NCBI GenBank assembly: GCA_023381695.1
Contig: JAMCQP010000115.1
Coordinates: forward strand, 1 to 61,638
Reading direction: 5' to 3'
Source: Bacillota bacterium
Lineage (GTDB): Bacteria > Bacillota > UBA5301 > JAMCQP01
Length of the DNA: 61,638 bases
Made by a program: the position numbers and the translations under genes. The notes under the pieces are model-generated. The model made no database searches and had not been told where the DNA came from. It worked only from the letters and a program-made list of their open reading frames with translations. The stretch's first letter is position 1; each line of letters begins with the position of its first letter. Of this stretch, positions 36,379-43,587 are shown one piece after another.

Positions 36379-37673
36379 GATCCAGCCCCTCCTTCACGGA
36401 TTGATCCTGAAGGATGTTGGTGGTGACGAAGATCACCAGCTCCGTGTCGTTGTTTGCAAAGCGGGTGGACTTGAAAATTTCCCCGATGACGGGAAGGTGG
36501 CTCAAAAAAGGCACCTGCTCAACCTTTTGCGCCTCATCGTTTTGAATCAGACCGGCGATGAGCAATGTAGCGCCATCTTTCAGCCGCACGCTCGTCTCGG
36601 CCCAGCGGCTTTTTATGGAAGGCAACATCTTGCCATCCACCGTCACCCCGTTGCTCCAGTCGAGGGTGCTTACTTCGGGCCTCACCTGAACCACAATATT
36701 GCCATCCGGCAAAACCCGCGGTTCCACCGACAGCTTGACGCCGTACTCTTTCCACTCCACCGACATCTGGCCCTGATTGCCGACCAGCACGGGAATCTCC
36801 CCGCCAGCCAGGAAACTTGCCCTCTCGCCGCTGATGGTGACGAGTTTGGGTTCCGCCAGGATCCTGGCCTTTCCGGACCTTTCCAGAGCCCGCAACTGGA
36901 TAAACAGGGCTTCCAGCCGTTTAAATTCGCCAAGGCCGAAAACCACCGGCGCCTCGGCTTCCCCAAAAGACAAGCCATTGTTCCAGCTCAACCCTGCTTC
37001 GCGCAGAGCCGTCTTGTCCATCTCCACAATTTTTACGCTCACCTGGGCCTGCATGTTGGACGTCAACCTGTCCGTCCAGCCGCTGTTCCTGATCATCAAC
37101 ATGTTGATCACCCGGCTGGTGTACATCTTTGCCGCCCGTTCCACAGCCTGGGATTGCTGCTCATCATCCACCTGGCCTTCCATCATCCACCTGGCCTTCG
37201 AGCACCAGGTACGCGCCCGCCACCCGAATCTCCACCCCCGGCCAGGCGATTGCCGCCTTCACATCTTCCACCGAAAAGCCGGGTGGGCTTGCTACCACCC
37301 TTACCTGCCTCTCATGCCGACCCTTTTCATCCCAGACAATCAGGCTGGTTACCCCCTCCTGTTTGGCATTCAAAAGAATTTCGTTCGGGGAGATCAGCTT
37401 GACGTCCACCAATTCTGGATCGCCAATCGCCACCCGGCTAACCGCCAAACCTGCCACCACTTTAAGTTCGCCCTTCGCGATGGGCAAGATCGGCGGCAAC
37501 CCGGCTTCTTCTTCATTTGGCCCGGATTCCCTTGCCAGAGCAGAAACCGCCCCCACCCCTATTCCCACCACCATCACCATCGCCATCGCCACGATCACCA
37601 TCACAAAGAAAAGTCCCGCCAGGATCCAGAATCTATCTTGTTTCCAAACTTTCTGTTTCAACGGTTTCGACAC
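36365..37673 (-). pseudogene. cpaC: Tad pilus secretin CpaC/RcpA, frame broken by a 19-bp duplication
   Basis: Secretin-type channel protein. From GTG 37673: membrane/signal segment (WILAGLFFVMVIVAMAMVMVV), pilus-assembly N-terminal domain (ISPNEILLNAKQEGVTSLIVWD) and BON-like domain, up to LEGQVDD, where the frame breaks. The other frame continues EQQSQAVERAAKMYTSRVINMLMI into the secretin domain (ARILAEPKLVTISGERASF, DGATLLIAGLIQNDE, VPFLSHLPVIGEIFKS). The cause is a perfect tandem copy of CATCATCCACCTGGCCTTC at 37162-37199; with one copy LEGQVDDEQQSQ reads straight through. cpaB overlaps its start by about 40 bases. Without the channel the pilus may not assemble or cross an outer layer. 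Confidence 0.93.
37162..37199. repeat. 19-bp perfect tandem duplication inside cpaC
   Basis: CATCATCCACCTGGCCTTC occurs at 37162-37180 and again at 37181-37199 without spacer. Neither flanking base extends the repeat, so the duplication is blunt. Nineteen is not a multiple of three, hence the frameshift. Confidence 0.97.
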
Positions 37674-38583
37674 CCCCTTTGGACGTTCCCGGAAAGCCCT
37701 TGAATCTGACCACTTCCTTTGAAACGCCCCGAAGAATTTCAGCGGTATCCTGGCGGTCTTTATTAACGGGACGATTTGGGCTCCGGGCGGGAGGAGGGTT
37801 TGGTTTCCGCCCGAAAGCCTCCCGCAACGACATTTCATTCAAAACCGCCTGCCCCTGATCCGAAAGGCTTCGCAAGGTGATGCGGATCTTGCCGGCTTCC
37901 TCGGCCAATGCGATCTGCTGCGCTTGTTCCGGGGTTACCGCCACCGTTAAAGTGGCCGGGTTTTCCATTAAAGCGGCGGGGCTTTCCGGCTGTTCGTCCG
38001 GCGCTCCCCCCCCTGGCGCCCCATCCCCCCCGGTGGTACTGCCTGCCAAGGGACCAACCCAGTTCTGTACCTGCCGGGATACCGCCAAAACCAAAATTTT
38101 TTGCAGAAAAGTTACCACCTTTTCCGACTGCTCGCCGGCACCCGAAAATACCGCCAACAGATCAACGCTATCGCCGGGTTGCACCAGGCCCGCCATCCCA
38201 TTGGCATCGTCTATGGCGACGGTGATGGCGCGCAACCCTTTGGGGACCACCACGGCGAGGCCGCTCCTGGTGCCGATCTCCAGCAACTTGCCATTGGTAA
38301 GCTGCTCCCCCGCCGCCAGAGTCATACCGGCGACTCGTCCCCGGATCAGGTTGAAATCGTTCAACGCACCCGCAACTACAAGCTCTTTGGGAATCTTCCT
38401 TAACGCCAGGTTTTCCGGAGAAAGCAGGGAGCGGGCTGGTATCCCCTCCCTGGCCACGAGCACGTTGACAACTTGCTTGCGAAAGCTCAGGCGCTCCTCC
38501 ACTCCCTTTACATACCAAAAGATGAGTATCGCGGCAGAAGTGGCGCAAAAAAACGCTATCAAGAGATTGCGCCCGTTTGGCAC
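37633..38583 (-). CDS. cpaB: Flp pilus assembly protein CpaB/RcpC
   Basis: 316 residues from GTG 38583 (AGGGGGTG upstream). N-terminal membrane segment (LLIAFFCATSAAILIFWYV), SAF domain at about residues 40-105 (VNVLVAREGIPARSLLSPENL), then the RcpC domain (AITVAIDDANGMAGLVQPGDSVDLLAVF, with ILVLAV). A Gly/Pro-rich linker near residue 195 interrupts the second domain. CpaB binds peptidoglycan and supports the secretin in other Tad systems. It overlaps cpaC and follows the uncharacterised Tad protein. Confidence 0.92.
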   Translation of the reverse strand: MPNGRNLLIAFFCATSAAILIFWYVKGVEERLSFRKQVVNVLVAREGIPARSLLSPENLALRKIPKELVVAGALNDFNLIRGRVAGMTLAAGEQLTNGKLLEIGTRSGLAVVVPKGLRAITVAIDDANGMAGLVQPGDSVDLLAVFSGAGEQSEKVVTFLQKILVLAVSRQVQNWVGPLAGSTTGGDGAPGGGAPDEQPESPAALMENPATLTVAVTPEQAQQIALAEEAGKIRITLRSLSDQGQAVLNEMSLREAFGRKPNPPPARSPNRPVNKDRQDTAEILRGVSKEVVRFKGFPGTSKGGVETVETESLETR

Positions 38584-39402
38584 CCGTTTTCACCCCCTGT
38601 CGACCGACTGACTTTCAATTCCCGTCCCATGATTAACAAAACAGTCGTGGGATTGCGTCCCTCCTTCTGCACACTCAAAAGGCATTGGGACTCTCCGCTT
38701 TCATAAACCATCACCCTCCCTTCTCTTTTCCCAGTTTCAACCGTGGGATAGGAAAACTCCAGCCTCCACCCCACCTGAAGGAGTTTTTTCTCGTAAAATG
38801 ATGAAACCGCGTCTGGATCTGCCATGGTAGAGTACATGGCCAGCGTCCGGCCGGAATTTTGGCCGTCTTCCAGGTAAAAAGCCGCGGGCACCCCCGGAAA
38901 GAGCGGGATGGGATGGATCCTCCTTGCCACGTCCTCTGCGGGCAGAGAACCTTTCTGGTCGGTTTGTTTCGCTTTCAATTGCAGGTAGATAAAAGTCCCC
39001 CCCAGCTTTTCCCGCTTTTCCCGCCGGCAGCAAGTGAACCCGCAACGTCCTGTCGTTACGCGTGGCGACCATGTACCCCCCGCCGGCGTCCACCAGCACC
39101 TCATTTCTTTCCGCCTTCTCGGCTCCGGCCTCCCTTATCCACCCCGCCCCCTCCAGTCTGGCGGAATAATAGGCCCTGACGGCCGTTACTGGCGCCCTGG
39201 TGCTGAAAAGCGCCGTGGACACCGGAACTTGATTGACCACCGACTGAAAATCGCGCAGTACCTCCGCCCCGGGGTAAGCCAGTTCGCGAAAAGCCGAACC
39301 GGCCATCCGGGCCCCGTTGATTAAGTCCCCCGATGCCGCCGGAACGCCGGCTCCCAGAGAAAACAACAACCCCCAGGCGATAAAGCTGCCTGTATTGGCC
39401 AA
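38559..39402 (-). pseudogene. Exported Tad-locus protein of unknown function, frame shifted at a G7 tract
   Basis: From TTG 39402 (AGGAGG six to seven bases upstream): signal peptide LANTGSFIAWGLLFSLGAGVPAASG, then a domain with a Tyr-rich YYSARLEGAGW and a Gly-Lys turn AGKAGKAGG. There the frame shifts at seven Gs (C7 at 38997-39003, plus strand). With six Gs it continues FIYLQLKAKQTDQKG to the C-terminal domain (MADPDAVSSFYEKKLLQVGW) and stops at 38559, overlapping cpaB. The two halves are similar (YYSARLEGAGW and FYEKKLLQVGW), suggesting an internal duplication. No family recognised; possibly a periplasmic or minor-pilin assembly factor. A perfect 9-bp tandem repeat lies four bases from the G7 tract. 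Confidence 0.75.
39007..39024. repeat. 9-bp perfect tandem duplication (in frame)
   Basis: TTTTCCCGC x2 at 39007-39024, encoding the GKAGKA repeat of the Tad-locus protein. Three bases separate it from the frame-shifting C7 tract. Confidence 0.9.
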
Positions 39403-39413
39403 ATTCACCCCTC

Positions 39414-39794
39414 CTACCAATCAAATCTTGTCTGCGCTGTAGCGCACGAAGCGCGAAGCACGAACGGCTTTGGGAAAAGTTTCCGAAAAACGGGGATAGC
39501 TGGTAATTCGTACTTCAGGTGAACCTCCTTGACGATCCAGGCGTTTTTCAAACGTATTTCCACCTTCTCCGGATCGATCTGCCCGGTCTCGCCAAGAACC
39601 TTGCGTATCTCGCCGGCGGCGGCCTGTTCTCCGGAAGTTGCCGCCGCAACCGCCCCTTGCCGGGCCGCCATTAAAAGCAAAATCTGGACGGTGCGAACCT
39701 TCCCGAACTGGATCATCCCGAGCATGAAGAGGACAATAAGAGGCAAAACAATTACTGCCTCCGCCAGCGCCTGGCCATCGTGAAAAAACCGCAC
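39414..39794 (-). CDS. TadE/TadF-type pseudopilin
   Basis: About 126 residues from GTG 39794 (GGAAAGG nine bases upstream); longer frames run into the preceding gene. The N-terminus has the TadE-like segment DGQALAEAVIVLPLIVLFMLGMIQFGKV, with Glu five residues into the hydrophobic helix as needed for prepilin peptidase cleavage. The rest is a small soluble domain ending in RASCATAQTRFDW. It is a minor pilin of the Tad apparatus. Confidence 0.8.
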   Translation of the reverse strand: MRFFHDGQALAEAVIVLPLIVLFMLGMIQFGKVRTVQILLLMAARQGAVAAATSGEQAAAGEIRKVLGETGQIDPEKVEIRLKNAWIVKEVHLKYELPAIPVFRKLFPKPFVLRASCATAQTRFDW

Positions 39795-39814
39795 CCGTCT
39801 CACCCTTTCCGACT

Positions 39815-40546
39815 CTAGCGGTACTTTGGCCGCGCCGAGACAGGCACCAGGCGCGCCTTGTACTTCGGGACGGGCAATGGCCATAATACCCAGCGTCCAA
39901 GAACTCTGTAACCGTAAACCGCCGCCTCCGCCAGGGAATAGGCCCGGCCGGTCTGCAACCCCAGACCAAGCAATTTTCCGCCGAAGAGAGTTGGGCTGCT
40001 ATTTCTCCATCCACCCAACCGGATGAATCGATCCCCGAAAGCTCTTGCCTTGCCGGCCTGGAAGTCGTCTTTCATCCACAGCGGGATTCGATGCCCGAAA
40101 AGGTGGGGGAGAAAGTATTCCCGCGATACCATCAACGAAGGCTTTTTGGACCCGTTAAGTCCGTTTAAAGGCACCGCCCCGCTTGCTCCATTTTCCATGG
40201 CAACCTTGATCGCAATAGCCAGGCTGAGGCCGGGGGTCACACGGACAATATCGTCCTGAAGTTCCTGCAACTGGCGCACCTTTTCCAGGGTAGCCCCGGA
40301 GCTGAAGAACGCCGCAATCCCCAGCGCCAGTAGCGCATCGTTGGTCACGGCGATAATATTCAACCCATCCGCCAGGACGGAAGCTCCGGCTTTTCCCCCG
40401 GCGTCCACCGCGTTTTGGACCCCCATGCGCCAGAGAACGACCTCTCCCACATCGGTGACCACCGCTGTCAATACCAGAATCAAGGCCAGAAGGAGCCCGA
40501 TAAATGCGAGAGCTTGTCCTTTCTCGGTTGAGCCGGCACGGTACAA
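39815..40546 (-). CDS. Tad-locus TadG/Tad-like membrane protein
   Basis: 243 residues from TTG 40546 with GGGAGGTGATC upstream. The N-terminus EKGQALAFIGLLLALILVLTAVVTDVGEV resembles the Flp pilus-assembly TadE/G-like N-terminal domain, a single membrane helix with an early Gln/Glu. The remainder is predicted to lie outside the membrane, with no recognised motif (YFLPHLFGHRIPLWM, AYSLAEAAVYGYRVLG). It is placed between two TadE-type genes, so it is probably a minor pilin-like component. Confidence 0.72.
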   Translation of the reverse strand: MYRAGSTEKGQALAFIGLLLALILVLTAVVTDVGEVVLWRMGVQNAVDAGGKAGASVLADGLNIIAVTNDALLALGIAAFFSSGATLEKVRQLQELQDDIVRVTPGLSLAIAIKVAMENGASGAVPLNGLNGSKKPSLMVSREYFLPHLFGHRIPLWMKDDFQAGKARAFGDRFIRLGGWRNSSPTLFGGKLLGLGLQTGRAYSLAEAAVYGYRVLGRWVLWPLPVPKYKARLVPVSARPKYR

Positions 40547-40602
40547 TATCCGATCACCTCCCTCTTGTTCACCCTTCCTCTTGTTTCACTCTCCCTCCTG
40601 TT

Positions 40603-41082
40603 TCACTCCGCCCCTTGCGACCGGCCTCCCGTTTCCATGCGGAGACGGTAACGGGCCGAAAGCGTCCGGTAAAAGTGGCCGTCCAACGGCGAAATGCTGA
40701 ACGGTCCGTCCGCGAAGAACTTTCCCGCCAGAGGGAACCGTAAAGGCATCCGGTAACCCGTTTGAACCTCGATATCCTTCCCGGTGTTCAAAACCTTTAC
40801 GGAAAGCCTCATTCGCCCTGCTCCAGGGGCCAGTACAAGCTTGTCCACGGTGCCCCCCACCACCTGCCTCACCGTGCTTCCGGCCCTGGTTTGAGCGTTA
40901 CGGCCATCCACCATCCCCGCCCTCGCCCCCGCGTAGGCGGCATATTTAACCACAAAGCTCGTGCTGTAGATAAACCCCAGCTGGATAACCCCCCAGATGA
41001 TGATCAGGATCAGCGGGAGGAGGAGCGCCGTTTCGATCAGGGCCTGGCCGGATTCAGGCCGAAATAAACCCGAAAATTTCAT
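40603..41082 (-). CDS. tadE: TadE-like pseudopilin
   Basis: 159 residues from ATG 41082 (AGGAGG six bases upstream). The hallmark helix is ESGQALIETALLLPLILIIIWGVIQLGFIY, with Glu at position +5, a substrate for the prepilin peptidase encoded directly upstream. The extracellular part has YAAYAGARAGMVDGRN, a very conserved TadE stretch, and a C-terminal beta-rich region. It starts 11 bases after the peptidase stop. Confidence 0.9.
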   Translation of the reverse strand: MKFSGLFRPESGQALIETALLLPLILIIIWGVIQLGFIYSTSFVVKYAAYAGARAGMVDGRNAQTRAGSTVRQVVGGTVDKLVLAPGAGRMRLSVKVLNTGKDIEVQTGYRMPLRFPLAGKFFADGPFSISPLDGHFYRTLSARYRLRMETGGRSQGAE

Positions 41083-41093
41083 GAACATCCTCC

Positions 41094-41609
41094 TCATCTT
41101 GCCATGAGATAGGCAATTCCGGAACCAACCGCAATTGCGACCCCGTAGGGAATCATGATCTCCGTGGGCCGTTCCCCAACAGTGGGAGGCCATAGCGGGA
41201 AGATGAGACGGAGGATGGCGGCCACACAGTTTTTTAGGCCGTCAACCAGCCTGCCTGCGCGGGTCAAAGCCCAGAGCGCCATCACTCCTCCACATACCGA
41301 AGAATAAAGCAACGCTTCAAGAACAAACGGGTAGCCCTCCAGCGCCCCCACAGCCGCCAGCAGCTTGAGATCGCCTCCTCCCATTCCGCCCGTGAGGACA
41401 AGCGGCAAAAGAAACGCCACCCCTGCCAGGACCCCCTGGGAGCTCTTAAAAAAACCATCCCATCCTCCGTGCCAGATAGCTGCCGCCATCCCAAAAACTA
41501 TGGCCGGGAGGGTAATGTAATTGTAAATTTTACGCGTGGTCAGATCTGTAACCGTACTCGATCCCAACAAGACGCAGAACGCCAGATCCCTTATAAATTC
41601 CGGTTTCAT
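41094..41609 (-). CDS. cpaA: Prepilin peptidase CpaA/TadV
   Basis: Membrane aspartic peptidase (family A24) that trims Flp pilins and TadE-type pseudopilins. 171 residues from ATG 41609, preferred because GGAGGTGG precedes it. Catalytic aspartates are TVTDLTTRKIYNY near residue 20 and GGMGGGDLKLLAAVG (the GxGD motif) near residue 80. Five to six hydrophobic segments. It lacks the N-terminal methylase domain, as is usual for TadV. Confidence 0.93.
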   Translation of the reverse strand: MKPEFIRDLAFCVLLGSSTVTDLTTRKIYNYITLPAIVFGMAAAIWHGGWDGFFKSSQGVLAGVAFLLPLVLTGGMGGGDLKLLAAVGALEGYPFVLEALLYSSVCGGVMALWALTRAGRLVDGLKNCVAAILRLIFPLWPPTVGERPTEIMIPYGVAIAVGSGIAYLMAR

Positions 41610-41627
41610 GGGTTCCACCTCCATCTA

Positions 41628-41654
41628 ATCCAAAGGTATTTAAATCCAAAGGTG
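41628..41654. repeat. Partial tandem repeat, period 16
   Basis: AATCCAAAGGT occurs at 41628-41638 and 41644-41654 with TATTT between, in the gap between cpaA and the second pilin gene. Confidence 0.6.
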
Positions 41655-41731
41655 CCGCCGGAGAAGGAATGCCCCCTCCTGCCAGGTTAGTCACCAGCCA
41701 ATGCCTAAATTTTTTATTTTATTTGTTGGGT

Positions 41732-41914
41732 CTACTTTTTGCTTCCGCTTGCTCCGATCTCTTTGGCAAGTTTGTCAAACTTCTTTTCGATACTGCTTCC
41801 CAGCGCTTTGACGGCAGCAAGGCAGACAATCGCAATCAGGGCGGTTAAAAGCCCATATTCAGCCATGCTCTGGCCGTCCTGGTCCGCGAATATTGCTCGC
41901 AACACTTGCCTCAT
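41732..41914 (-). CDS. flp: Flp/Fap pilin, 60 residues
   Basis: Major pilin of the Tad pilus. From ATG 41914 (GGAGGGGGGGTGGAG upstream): short basic leader MRQVLRAIFADQDG, then QSMAEYGLLTALIAIVCLAAV, where the peptidase would cut before the hydrophobic helix and the conserved Glu-Tyr pair is present. The tail is Lys-rich (SSIEKKFDKLAKEIG). Typical Flp length. Confidence 0.92.
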   Translation of the reverse strand: MRQVLRAIFADQDGQSMAEYGLLTALIAIVCLAAVKALGSSIEKKFDKLAKEIGASGSKK

Positions 41915-41979
41915 GCTCCACCCCCCCTCCATGAATCTTCCGGCGGCGCCCTTTGGAATGTTGGAATGGCAGATCATCG

Positions 41980-42138
41980 TTACGTTGTAAACGGGAGGGA
42001 GATCCCCGTGACCAACCGTCTGAAGTAGCCCAGGAGCCCCTGCATAAACTTCTGGTTCATGCCAAGGGCCGTGAGCGCCAGCAGGGCTGTCAACAGCGCA
42101 TACTCCGTCATGCCTTGCCCATTGTCGTTACCCCTCAA
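41980..42138 (-). CDS. Flp-like pilin, 52 residues
   Basis: Second pilin-like gene and first of the Tad operon. Start TTG 42138, decided by AAAGGAGG seven bases upstream. Leader LRGNDNG, then QGMTEYALLTALLALTALGM with the Glu-Tyr pair. The C-terminal part (KFMQGLLGYFRRLVTGI) is amphipathic and differs from the other pilin. Either an alternative major pilin or an initiating subunit. Confidence 0.85.
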   Translation of the reverse strand: MRGNDNGQGMTEYALLTALLALTALGMNQKFMQGLLGYFRRLVTGISLPFTT

Positions 42139-42484
42139 TGAACTCCCTCCTTTCCTTGATGGCATTCATCTCTGTTGACATTCTTCTCTTGCTTTCCAGG
42201 CCAGGACAGTTTATAATTATAGCAAAGCACGCCTGTTTTCGGGCGCAAAAACGCGCGAAGACGGGGGTTGCGGGGCCCGCTGTCGAATCTACCGCCAAGT
42301 ATGCTTCGACAGTGGGTTTTCCTTTTTCAACGCCACAGGTAACTCTTTATGATCTGGGACGACCATGCCGCCATTCGACAAACATCGACAAAAAATGTCT
42401 CGTTTTCTCGTCCTATTGCCAGTTTTGGCGGTTTTTCTCCTGTTCGTGATTCCATTATATATCATACGTGCTCACGGCTGTCAA
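42139..42484 (-). promoter_or_regulatory. Promoter and long structured leader of the Tad pilus operon
   Basis: Minus strand: TTGACA at 42479-42484 with TATATA (17-base spacing) or TATAAT (42454-42459, 19-base spacing) downstream, then a leader of about 300 bases before the first pilin. The leader has several pairings: CCGCCA with TGGCGG, GGACGA with TCGTCC, and CTGTCGAA with TTCGACAG (around 42280-42322). A second, extended -10 promoter TGCTATAAT lies at 42216-42224. It does not match the c-di-GMP-I riboswitch core that I know, but its length and folding suggest regulation at RNA level. Confidence 0.6.
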
Positions 42485-42524
42485 GCGATTTTCCACATCA
42501 CAATTCACCGGGAGTGAAGTGGCT

Positions 42525-42557
42525 GATAAAGCAAAACGGTGGGGGTTGCCACCGTTT
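42525..42557 (-). terminator. Terminator after the CC/Se-motif gene
   Basis: AAACGGTGG (42534-42542) pairs with CCACCGTTT (42549-42557); on the minus strand the stem is followed by TGCTTTATC after TTTT. It lies about 100 bases past the stop of the 100-residue gene and just upstream of the Tad promoter. Confidence 0.75.
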
Positions 42558-42656
42558 CAACGCCGGATTATGTACGATTTTAAACCATAATCGCTACTCT
42601 GAGTCGTTGGACCGTCCTGTCATCGGACCATTTCCGCTGACGGATCATTTCCCGCC

Positions 42657-42959
42657 TCAAAAGAGCTTCCAGCCTTCCACCGCCAGCCACTTCCGGCCGA
42701 ACAGGCCCTGGAGCGCCACGGTAAGGTCGGCGTTGTCGGGGATGCGAGTATCCACGTAGATCTCCACGCCGTCGGTCTTTTCCAGGAGGTACTGGCGATC
42801 CCCGTAGATTCCTTTTCCGAGAGCGCCCGGCTTTAAAAATTCCACCTGGGGCTCAATCGGCACCGAGACGCAGCAATTGGGCGCGTTTGGCAGGGTGAGA
42901 GTGATCGGCCCCCCTTTTCTGGCGATATACTCCTTCGCTTCCGGGCTGATCTTGACCAT
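42657..42959 (-). CDS. CC/Se-motif family protein
   Basis: 100 residues from ATG 42959. A small HesB/IscA-like fold with PNCCVSVPIEPQVEF at about residues 27-41, which matches the CC/Se-motif family where one of the adjacent cysteines can be selenocysteine. Here both are plain TGC Cys codons. The C-terminus (YVDTRIPDNADLTVALQGL) is family-like. Biochemical role unknown in the family; metal or cluster handling is the usual guess. Own terminator downstream, no operon partner. Confidence 0.75.
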   Translation of the reverse strand: MVKISPEAKEYIARKGGPITLTLPNAPNCCVSVPIEPQVEFLKPGALGKGIYGDRQYLLEKTDGVEIYVDTRIPDNADLTVALQGLFGRKWLAVEGWKLF

Positions 42960-43306
42960 TCAGGGCACCTCCCGAGATCTGTTGACCAGATTGGATACGG
43001 ATGCAGGATATCTTTTGATTCCATCCTACTACGCGCCCCGAGCGGTGTCAAGATAGTTACGACATATTGTAAAAGATCGGCCGGCCCTGAGAAAACCGGC
43101 TACTCCGATAAGTGGACATTATCCAACACCACTCAACATCGTCGGACGTCAGCGGACGCTATCGGACGCCATGCGACACATTTCCTGTTTTAGGTGCTTC
43201 CAAATTTTACCGATTCAATAAATTAGGCATGGGAGGTGAGGGCCGGAGTACCCGCATATTCAGCCGGATATGGGACAATTAACGCCGACAAGGAGGAGAA
43301 GGAGCC
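42960..43306. repeat. Gene-free gap with three 10-bp degenerate repeats
   Basis: About 345 bases between divergent genes. At 43143-43172 CGGACG recurs every 10 bases (CGGACGTCAG, CGGACGCTAT, CGGACGCCAT), followed by the near-copy GCGACA. Helical-phase spacing suits a DNA-binding protein site, but this is inference. No promoter pair recognised. Confidence 0.5.
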
Positions 43307-43549
43307 ATGGAAAGAGTCGCAACCGTGCGCTTTGATCTGGAGAACGAGATTACCTTCAGGTTGCACCAGACAAGCGAGGCGCTGCGGGTATACATCCAGC
43401 GGGAATCCACCGCCGCCTGGCAGCTGGTAATCTATAGGAAGATCCAGATCGGAGAGGAAGACGATCTGGCCGATCCCGAAAAGGTGCGAAAGATCATCCA
43501 CGAGGCTTTGCTGATGATGCACTCCACCGCCCGGATTTCGGAACGTTAG
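43307..43549 (+). CDS. Hypothetical 80-residue protein
   Basis: Clear gene by its ribosome site (GGAGGAGAAGGAG before ATG 43307) and isolation on the plus strand. The product begins VATVRFDLENEITFRL, then a beta-strand-rich stretch (VYIQRESTAAWQLVIYRKIQIG) and ends with a helix (KVRKIIHEALLMMHST). No Cys, signal or membrane segment. I do not recognise the family; the strand-strand-helix layout would fit a small cytosolic binding protein. Confidence 0.7.
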   Translation: MERVATVRFDLENEITFRLHQTSEALRVYIQRESTAAWQLVIYRKIQIGEEDDLADPEKVRKIIHEALLMMHSTARISER

Positions 43550-43587
43550 AGAACAGTGAAAAGGATGTATTTCGAAGAGAATGTATT

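Noticed and set aside
42280..42450. c-di-GMP riboswitch in the Tad leader
   Set aside because: The conserved GEMM core sequences are absent; kept only as an unidentified structured leader.
42830..42880. Selenocysteine codon in the CC/Se-motif gene
   Set aside because: The motif codons are TGC TGC and the frame has no internal TGA.
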